This document shows, piece after piece, positions 58,461 to 64,000 of a stretch of 64,000 nucleotides of DNA. How positions within the stretch are numbered: position 1 is the stretch's first letter; each line of letters opens with the position of its first letter. Origin of the DNA: JAWRCU01 sp033542235 (GTDB lineage Bacteria > Pseudomonadota > Alphaproteobacteria > Rhizobiales > Rhizobiaceae); NCBI RefSeq assembly GCF_033542235.1, contig NZ_JAWRCU010000007.1, positions 186,001-250,000 of the forward strand, written 5' to 3'. The position numbers and the translations under genes were made by a program. The notes under the pieces were generated by a model. That model did not search any database, was not told the origin of the DNA, and was given only the letters and a program-made list of their open reading frames with translations.

Positions 58461-60356
58461 ATGAAGATTCTCGGCAGAGTGCTTTTTGCTTTGATGGCAA
58501 CTTCGCTGGTCGTTTCCCAGCCGGCTGCTGCTGCAGAGCGCATCGACGGTCTCAGGCGGGCGCCCGCGCAGGTCGAAGGCCGGCGTAGCCTGTTCGATTT
58601 GCTGTTTGGCGGACCGGTGCGCTCCAGGCCTGCCAACGAACTGCCTCCGGCGCCGGCTGCTCCCGTAGAGGCGCCTGCCGTCAAGCCGGTAAAGATCACC
58701 GCCCCGAGCTATTATGATTACAAGCCCGATCGGTTGGTCAAAGTCGATTTCGCGCCGTTCAAGGCGATCCCGGAGAAGGCTGCGTTCGGCCCTTCTCTCA
58801 CAGACCTGACCGTCGGCGAAGCCGCAGCCGGCCTGGAGGGGTTCGACCTCTATGCCGAGAAGGACGTGGCGCAGGCGCTCGTCGATTACTACTCGGCCAA
58901 CCCTCAATTCATCTGGGTCAGCGGCTTCACCGCCAACGGCAAGGCGGAAGAGGCGATCCGTATGCTCGGCGAAGCCGAGAGCTACGGCTTGTCGCCGGCT
59001 GATTATGCGGTGGCTGTGCCCTCCGCCTCGTTCGACACAAACGACTTGGCCGCGCGCAAAGCGGAACTGGTGCGCTTCGAGATGACGCTTTCGGCGCGCG
59101 TGCTGCGCTATGTCCGCGATGCGCAGAACGGACGCGTCGATCCAAACCGCATTTCGGGCTACCATGATTTTCCGCCGAAGCCACTGGACCTGCCGGGTAT
59201 TCTGAGAACCCTGGCACACACTGCGGAGGTGCGCACCTATCTCGAGTCGCGCCATCCGCAGAACCCCGAGTATCAGGCGCTGCGCGTGGAACTCGAGGCG
59301 TTGCGCGCCAGTGAGGAGAACCGGATCGTCGTCGACCCGAAATTGCTGCTGAAGCCTGGCGAGACGAGCCCCGAGTTGCCGAAGCTGCTCCAGCTCGTCG
59401 CACGCGATCTCGATGATGAGAGCGGCGGCGAATATGGCGAAACACTTTATACGCTCGGCAACAGCGAGACTTACGTTCCCGAACTGGTGCCAGTGATCGA
59501 AGCAGCGCAGAAACGCGCCGGACTTAAGCCCGACGGCGTCATCGGTCCGCGCACCGTCGCCAAGCTCGCGGGTATCTCCAGGGCCGATCGTGTCCAGAAG
59601 GTGACCTATGCGCTCGAGCAACTGCGCTGGCTGCCCTCCGACCTCGGCAGCCCCCGAGTCTTCATCAATGAGCCGGCCTTCACCGCGAGCTTCATCGATG
59701 GCGGCGAGGAAAAGCTGACCATGCGTGCCGTGATCGGCAAGCCCACCAACCAGACCGCGTTCTTCTTCCGCGATGCCGAGCAGGTGGACTACAACCCCTA
59801 TTGGGGCGTCCCGCAGTCGATCCTCGTCAACGAGATGCTGCCGCGCCTTCGCCGTGACCCCGGTTATCTTGACCGCGCCGGCTATGAGGTGACCGACTCC
59901 AAGGGCCGCCACATCCCGTCGTCCGAAGTGGATTGGAGCGCCTATGGAGCCAAAATTCCGTTCAACGTCCGCCAGATACCCAGCGAGGCCAATGCGCTCG
60001 GGGAGCTGAAGATCCTGTTCCCCAACAAGCACGCGATCTATATGCACGACACGCCCGAGAAGTCGCTGTTCAAAAGGGATGCGCGCGCCTTCAGCCATGG
60101 CTGCGTGCGCCTCGCCGACCCGCGTGGCATGGCGGCCGCCGTGCTCGGCACCACGGTGGACCACATCGCCGACAAGCTGAAGCAGGGCCACTCCTCGGAG
60201 AAGGTGACGCGCAAGATCCCCGTCTATGTCGCCTATTTCACGGCTTGGCCGAACTCATCGGGCAAGGTTGAATATTTCAACGACGTTTACGACCGCGACG
60301 CTCACTTGGCGACCGCGATCGAGAAGACCGCGGCAGTGCGAACCCCTGCGAGCTGA
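58461..60356 (+). CDS. L,D-transpeptidase (YcbB-like) with peptidoglycan-binding domain
   Basis: A 631-residue periplasmic cell-wall enzyme: signal peptide (MKILGRVLFALMATSLVVS, cut after AAA), a scaffold domain, a peptidoglycan-binding domain (AQKRAGLKPDGVIGPRTVAKL) and a C-terminal YkuD domain with HDTPEKSLF and the catalytic SHGCVRL (Cys548). Makes 3-3 crosslinks or attaches proteins to peptidoglycan. A Pro-rich linker (PPAPAAPVEAPAVKPVK) follows the N-terminus. Single-gene unit. Confidence 0.94.
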   Translation: MKILGRVLFALMATSLVVSQPAAAAERIDGLRRAPAQVEGRRSLFDLLFGGPVRSRPANELPPAPAAPVEAPAVKPVKITAPSYYDYKPDRLVKVDFAPFKAIPEKAAFGPSLTDLTVGEAAAGLEGFDLYAEKDVAQALVDYYSANPQFIWVSGFTANGKAEEAIRMLGEAESYGLSPADYAVAVPSASFDTNDLAARKAELVRFEMTLSARVLRYVRDAQNGRVDPNRISGYHDFPPKPLDLPGILRTLAHTAEVRTYLESRHPQNPEYQALRVELEALRASEENRIVVDPKLLLKPGETSPELPKLLQLVARDLDDESGGEYGETLYTLGNSETYVPELVPVIEAAQKRAGLKPDGVIGPRTVAKLAGISRADRVQKVTYALEQLRWLPSDLGSPRVFINEPAFTASFIDGGEEKLTMRAVIGKPTNQTAFFFRDAEQVDYNPYWGVPQSILVNEMLPRLRRDPGYLDRAGYEVTDSKGRHIPSSEVDWSAYGAKIPFNVRQIPSEANALGELKILFPNKHAIYMHDTPEKSLFKRDARAFSHGCVRLADPRGMAAAVLGTTVDHIADKLKQGHSSEKVTRKIPVYVAYFTAWPNSSGKVEYFNDVYDRDAHLATAIEKTAAVRTPAS

Positions 60357-60387
60357 TCAAATGGGAGGGTTTGCAGGCGCCGCGGCT

Positions 60388-60451
60388 AGAGTATTTTGCA
60401 GCCTAGTGGAATCACTTGGCGTTGCAAAAATGCGGCAAAAACAATTAGAGG
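60388..60451. repeat. Intergenic palindromic repeat, copy C (related family)
   Basis: GGCTAGAGTATTTTGCAGCC and GGTTGCAAAAATGCGG-like sequence flank GTGGAATCACTTGGC; TATTTTGCA pairs with TGCAAAAAT. This is the same style of element (CTAGAG... AAACAATTAGAG ends) as the copies at 28712 and 51421 but a different core. It lies between ldt and the autotransporter gene (gap 60357-60666). Confidence 0.6.
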
Positions 60452-60455
60452 GGGC

Positions 60456-60481
60456 GGCAGCCCGGATTTATCCAGGCTGCC
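60456..60481. terminator. Hairpin between L,D-transpeptidase and autotransporter genes
   Basis: GGCAGCC-C-GGAT-TT-ATCC-A-GGCTGCC folds into a stem of 11 pairs with one mismatch. It lies 100 bases after the transpeptidase stop and can terminate either of the two convergent transcripts. No U-run is visible. Confidence 0.55.
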
Positions 60482-60666
60482 AGATCTAGACTAAGAATAG
60501 GTGTGGCGTACTGCAGTTTGGCTTGGCCCAGGCGCTGCCCTTCACCCTTGCCAGTCTTACGCACGGTGAGAGGAGGCGCGCTGCATCCGCGTCTCCCCCA
60601 CTCTTCGGCGCTTGAGATTTGTGCGAACAACTACCCGACAGGGAGAGGACGAGCGGCGGCGTCAAT

Positions 60667-63600
60667 CTAAAACCTCACCGAGAGGGTGGCGTTCGCAGCG
60701 TGATCCTGGACGCCGTCGCCGATCTGGCCGGAATAGCCGATTTCGAGACGCGACCCGGCGGTCAGATCGAGGCCGAACGTGGCGCCGAGAACAAGCGCGT
60801 CTTCGGCGATCGCCGTGCCCGCGACGGTAAAGAAGTCGCTGCCGGTGAAGGCCTGGGTTGCAAACGGCGTGGTATCGCCGAAGGCGTGGCGCCAGCCAAC
60901 CGTGCCGCCGGCCGTCGCCCTGATACCGCCGAGGTCGAAGCTGGTGCTGGCGTTCAGACCGAGCGTCGTGAAGGTGACGTCGCTGTTGCTGCTCTGGCCG
61001 GTGAGGCCGGCCGTGCCGCTCTCGGTATAGCCGTCCGTATGAAGATTGACGTAGGCGAGATTGGCGAAGGGCTCGAAAGCGGCATCGCCATAGGCAAAAG
61101 TATAGCCGGCCTCGCCGAAAGCCTGCGCCGTGCGGGCATCGTAACTGGCCTCCGCCTCCTCCGACAGCGCGCCGACGGCGATCCTGCGGGACGTGTCGAT
61201 TTCGTGCCATGTGTTGGCCGCACCGAAGCGGAGGCCGAGCGCTCCCATCTGGGTGCCGGTATAGGCCGCCAGCGTATAGCTGGAGACGTCGGCCGAGGAG
61301 GCACGTGCATCGCTGTCGAGCGAAGAGTGGCTGTAGCCGGTGGCGAGGCCAAGCCGCCAATCGTCGGTGACGAGGGCATCGCCGCCAATGAAGAAGCCGC
61401 CGATGGAGCTCGTGAGCTCGGCCGCGTTGCCGTCGCCGTCGAAATCATCCCGGGCGCCGAAGCCTTGCGCCCACACGGCGAAGCGGTCCGTCGTCGCCGG
61501 CGCGGCTTCCGGCCCGCCCGGCCCGTAGGCCATTACCGGGGTAGCGGATGTCGTGGCTGGGTCGCCGAAGGCTGTGCGGATGCGGTTGTTCGCAGCGTCG
61601 CGAATGAAGCGGCTCTCCTCGATCAGCGCCGTCTTGGCGCTGGCGTGGATCTCGCCGGAAAGATTGTCGAAGGCGCTTTGCGCCTCAGCAGTCGAAAGCC
61701 CGGTAATGGCATCATAGATCGCGTTGCCCGACCCGAGGCTTTCGGCGCCTTGAGCCGTGGCGATCTGGTTGAACGTTGTGCCGGCGCTCGCAAAGCCGAC
61801 ACTATTGCGGCTGAGCGTCAGGTAGACGCTGCTCGCGTCATAGCTGAGGTTCGGGTCGAGGAAGGCGAGGTCGGAGGTGACATCGGCGAACGTGCCGGTG
61901 ACTCCGCCGCCGGCGGTCAGGATCGTGTAGGTCGTGGCGGCGGAGTAGCTGCCCGTTTCGGCCAGCACCTTGATTGTGCCGCCATTGATGGTCGCCTTGC
62001 CGCTGGCGGCGATCTTGTCGGCCTGCCCCGCGGCGTTGGCCTCGACCTGGTAGATGGAGGTCGGGCTGAACAGCACATTGCCGGCCACTTTCAGGGTGCC
62101 GATCGAATTGCCGGGCGCGACGATGCCGCCCGACTGCGCATCGATGGCTCCCACCGTACCGTTGCCACCGAGAACGCCGCCGCTTGCCACGCTGACCGTC
62201 GAGCCGGCCAGCGAGCCGTTCACGGCGAGGCGCCCGCCGCTGACATTGGTTGGCCCGGTAAAGCCGCTGTCGTCGGCATCGAGGATGGTCTCGCCTGCGA
62301 TCTGGTTGATCGTGCCGGAGCCGGTGATCGCCGGGGTGAAGTGGTACTTCGCGCCGGTGTGATTGAAGTTGATCGTGCCCGTGCCGTCACCGAATTGCAC
62401 GGTCGGCGTGTCGAGTGCGCCTGGCGCCGCCGCTGCGCTCGCCGGGTCGGCGCCGATGTTGAGCGTGCCGGTGGAACCGGAGCCATCTGCGATCGTGACC
62501 GTCCCAGTCTTGACCGCGAGTGTGCCGCCGTCGGTCAACGTCGTCACGCCGATCCCGTTCACACCGACATAAAAGTCGCCGCCCAGCTGCCACGACGAGC
62601 CGCTGCCCGTGATTGTCGCGGCGCCCCGGCCACCCGCGTTCTCGCCGACAAATGCCGCAAAGCTGGTGACTTTGCCGCCGTTTCGAACCATGAGCGAGCC
62701 GGTGCCGGCGATGCCGAGATCAATTCCGTTGTTGGCTGCCAGCTTCGAGTTTGCGCCATCCACGGTGACCTGACCGACGGCTCCAGAGAAATTGCCGATC
62801 TGAATCGCGTTGGCGCCGGCTTGGCCGCCATTCGCGATCGCCAGCTTGCCGTCTCCCATGTGGCCGATCTCGAGGGTGGCGCTGGTGTCAAAGGCAGAAC
62901 CGGCGCCATCGACGACCACCTGGCCCGTTCCTCCAGCCGCAACGCCTATGGTGCCGAAAGCAGCATCGACCTTTCCGCCATTCGAAATGATCAGCGCGCC
63001 GTCGCCAAGGTTGCCGACGTTGAGATCAGCTGAATTGGTCCAGCTCGAGCCAGTACCGTTCACCGTCGCTGTGCCTGCCGCCCCGGCCGGGCTGCCCAGG
63101 TAGCCGTATTTGGTGATCACCTGGCCGCCATTCGAGACCGTCAGCTCGCCTTCGCCCGCGCCTCCGACGAAAAATGCCTGGGTGTTGGTCCAGGTCGAAC
63201 CGGTCCCGGTCACAATCGCTGTGCCCTTGCCGTCTGCGAACTCGCTCAGAATGCCCAGCAAATCGCTGACGGCGGCGCCGTTCGAAATCGTGAGCTGGCC
63301 CGTCCCGTGATAACCGACACAGAGGGTGCCCGTGTCCCAGTGTGATCCGCTTCCGCTCACGCTGGCCGTGCCCTGCGAGCCGGCTGCATAGCCGATGGAG
63401 GTCAGGATGCTGGTGACCGCGCCACCATTCGAGATGTCCAACTCACCCGTGCCGGCAGCGCCGACCTGGAGGCTGCCATTGTTGGTCCAGGTGGCACCTG
63501 CCCCCGAAACGTCGACCACCCCGCTTGAACCCGCAGTCCCGCCTATAACGCCGTACGTGTTCGTGACGGTGCTACCGGCTCCGATGCTCAATCCCGCGAT

Positions 63601-63969
63601 TCCACTATCACCGACAGTCAGAGAGCCGGTACTAGTCAGCGTACCCCCGTTCTGAATCCGGAGGTTTGCGGTCCCGGTGGTGCCGACTTTGACGGATCCG
63701 GAGTTCGCGTTCTGTCCGTCAATTGTCGCTGCGTTCGGCGAATTCGTATCGATCGAGACACTATCCGCCGAGGTCGGAGCCGTGTTCGTGCTCCAGTTTG
63801 TTGGATCGGTCCAGTCGGTGCTGGTCCCGCCATTCCAACTGAGGGAGCCCGCGAGGGCTGGCGCGGAAACAATGACGCCGACAAGCGCTGTCGAGCCCAG
63901 GAGCGCCCCCGTCAGGCGGGAGATCCCGAATCGAGCGGGCGAAAAATCATGCTGTCCGGCGAAAATCAT
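60667..63969 (-). CDS. Autotransporter (type V secretion) with T5SS/PEP-CTERM-type repeats
   Basis: A 1100-residue outer-membrane autotransporter. The start at 63969 (MIFAGQHDFS) has a strong GGGGGAG site; an upstream Met at the window edge is less likely. An unusually long signal region (GALLGSTALVGVIVSAPALA) leads into a passenger with about seven ~50-residue repeats, then one autotransporter-associated beta-strand region (SGGRLAVNGSLAGSTVSVASGGVLGGNGTV, SPGNSIGTL-like) and a C-terminal 12-strand beta domain (from about residue 830) ending SVRF. Adhesin- or surface-display role inferred. Confidence 0.93.
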   Translation of the reverse strand: MIFAGQHDFSPARFGISRLTGALLGSTALVGVIVSAPALAGSLSWNGGTSTDWTDPTNWSTNTAPTSADSVSIDTNSPNAATIDGQNANSGSVKVGTTGTANLRIQNGGTLTSTGSLTVGDSGIAGLSIGAGSTVTNTYGVIGGTAGSSGVVDVSGAGATWTNNGSLQVGAAGTGELDISNGGAVTSILTSIGYAAGSQGTASVSGSGSHWDTGTLCVGYHGTGQLTISNGAAVSDLLGILSEFADGKGTAIVTGTGSTWTNTQAFFVGGAGEGELTVSNGGQVITKYGYLGSPAGAAGTATVNGTGSSWTNSADLNVGNLGDGALIISNGGKVDAAFGTIGVAAGGTGQVVVDGAGSAFDTSATLEIGHMGDGKLAIANGGQAGANAIQIGNFSGAVGQVTVDGANSKLAANNGIDLGIAGTGSLMVRNGGKVTSFAAFVGENAGGRGAATITGSGSSWQLGGDFYVGVNGIGVTTLTDGGTLAVKTGTVTIADGSGSTGTLNIGADPASAAAAPGALDTPTVQFGDGTGTINFNHTGAKYHFTPAITGSGTINQIAGETILDADDSGFTGPTNVSGGRLAVNGSLAGSTVSVASGGVLGGNGTVGAIDAQSGGIVAPGNSIGTLKVAGNVLFSPTSIYQVEANAAGQADKIAASGKATINGGTIKVLAETGSYSAATTYTILTAGGGVTGTFADVTSDLAFLDPNLSYDASSVYLTLSRNSVGFASAGTTFNQIATAQGAESLGSGNAIYDAITGLSTAEAQSAFDNLSGEIHASAKTALIEESRFIRDAANNRIRTAFGDPATTSATPVMAYGPGGPEAAPATTDRFAVWAQGFGARDDFDGDGNAAELTSSIGGFFIGGDALVTDDWRLGLATGYSHSSLDSDARASSADVSSYTLAAYTGTQMGALGLRFGAANTWHEIDTSRRIAVGALSEEAEASYDARTAQAFGEAGYTFAYGDAAFEPFANLAYVNLHTDGYTESGTAGLTGQSSNSDVTFTTLGLNASTSFDLGGIRATAGGTVGWRHAFGDTTPFATQAFTGSDFFTVAGTAIAEDALVLGATFGLDLTAGSRLEIGYSGQIGDGVQDHAANATLSVRF
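62550..63591 (-). repeat. Tandem ~150-base repeats in the autotransporter passenger
   Basis: The coding sequence contains about seven repeats of 49-50 codons. The consensus is (L/V)xISNGGxV followed by IGxxAGxxGxxxVxGxGSxW and LxVGxxGxG. The Asn of successive (I/V)SNGG motifs recurs at residues 181, 230, 280, 330, 380 and 430. The pattern matches the T5SS/PEP-CTERM-associated repeat type. Confidence 0.85.
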
Positions 63970-64000
63970 CAACTCCCCCAATCCGAATCCATCCGCCATC

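Noticed and set aside
60619..63033. Long 804-residue open frame on the plus strand opposite the autotransporter
   Set aside because: It mirrors the GC-rich repeat region of the minus-strand gene. It has no family motif or ribosome-binding site and a composition expected of an antisense frame; the autotransporter reading has clear domains.

Overview
The window looks like chromosomal DNA from a high-GC alphaproteobacterium of the Hyphomicrobiales (Rhizobiales), most likely Mesorhizobium, Aminobacter or a related Phyllobacteriaceae genus. The evidence is the gene families (TRAP and ABC uptake operons in large numbers, a rocF-rocD pair beside an Lrp regulator, DUF1289 with a retropepsin-like protein, moaA/mobA/mobB), codon use, and intergenic palindromes of the kind common in rhizobial genomes. 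I see no tRNA, rRNA, CRISPR array, transposase or integrase.

Region 1 (1-21180) is a catabolic region for sugars, sugar acids and nucleosides. It starts with the 3' part of a 6-oxopurine-type nucleoside phosphorylase, two SDR dehydrogenases and an MtnA-type isomerase on the plus strand. Next come a DHDPS-family aldolase/dehydratase and an UxaA/GarD-type sugar-acid dehydratase, divergent from a GntR regulator with a clear palindromic operator. A TRAP transporter operon follows, carrying an AldA-like dehydrogenase and a GT42-like protein, divergent from a second DHDPS-family gene. A leftward operon then encodes a NagB-like isomerase, an RbsABC-type ABC transporter and an M20 deacylase; a DeoR regulator and a PfkB kinase lie divergently. 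Two copies of a perfect ATGTTG-N3-CAACAT palindrome flank deoR. Between these modules (13236-13530) is a decayed patch in which an internal piece of dusA is joined to the 3' end of mtnA; intact copies of both genes are in the same window.

Region 2 (21393-33064) is mostly housekeeping: dusA, an Lrp regulator divergent from arginase and ornithine aminotransferase, an ArsR/SRPBCC pair with its own palindrome, an orphan clpP, a membrane retropepsin with DUF1289, cobT, a membrane histidine kinase, a nuclease, a GST, a uracil-DNA-glycosylase-like protein and a second Lrp regulator.

Region 3 (33207-44232) is a peptide/amide uptake and hydrolysis unit: an AstE/AspA-type deacylase, a complete five-gene Dpp/Opp ABC transporter with a Tat-type binding protein, a CocE/NonD serine hydrolase, a divergent XRE-type regulator and an M20 deacylase.

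Region 4 (44448-53034) holds an AlkD-like repair protein, DUF3299, a beta-hydroxyacid dehydrogenase, a polar amino-acid ABC transporter without a local ATPase, then mobB-mobA, an EamA exporter, a small secreted protein and moaA (molybdenum cofactor). Region 5 (53236-64000) has an HxlR regulator divergent from an acyl-CoA-dehydrogenase-like flavoprotein, DUF971, an FMN-binding PPOX protein, a MarR regulator divergent from an alpha/beta hydrolase with paired operators over both starts, a YcbB-like L,D-transpeptidase and a large autotransporter with tandem T5SS/PEP-CTERM-type repeats.
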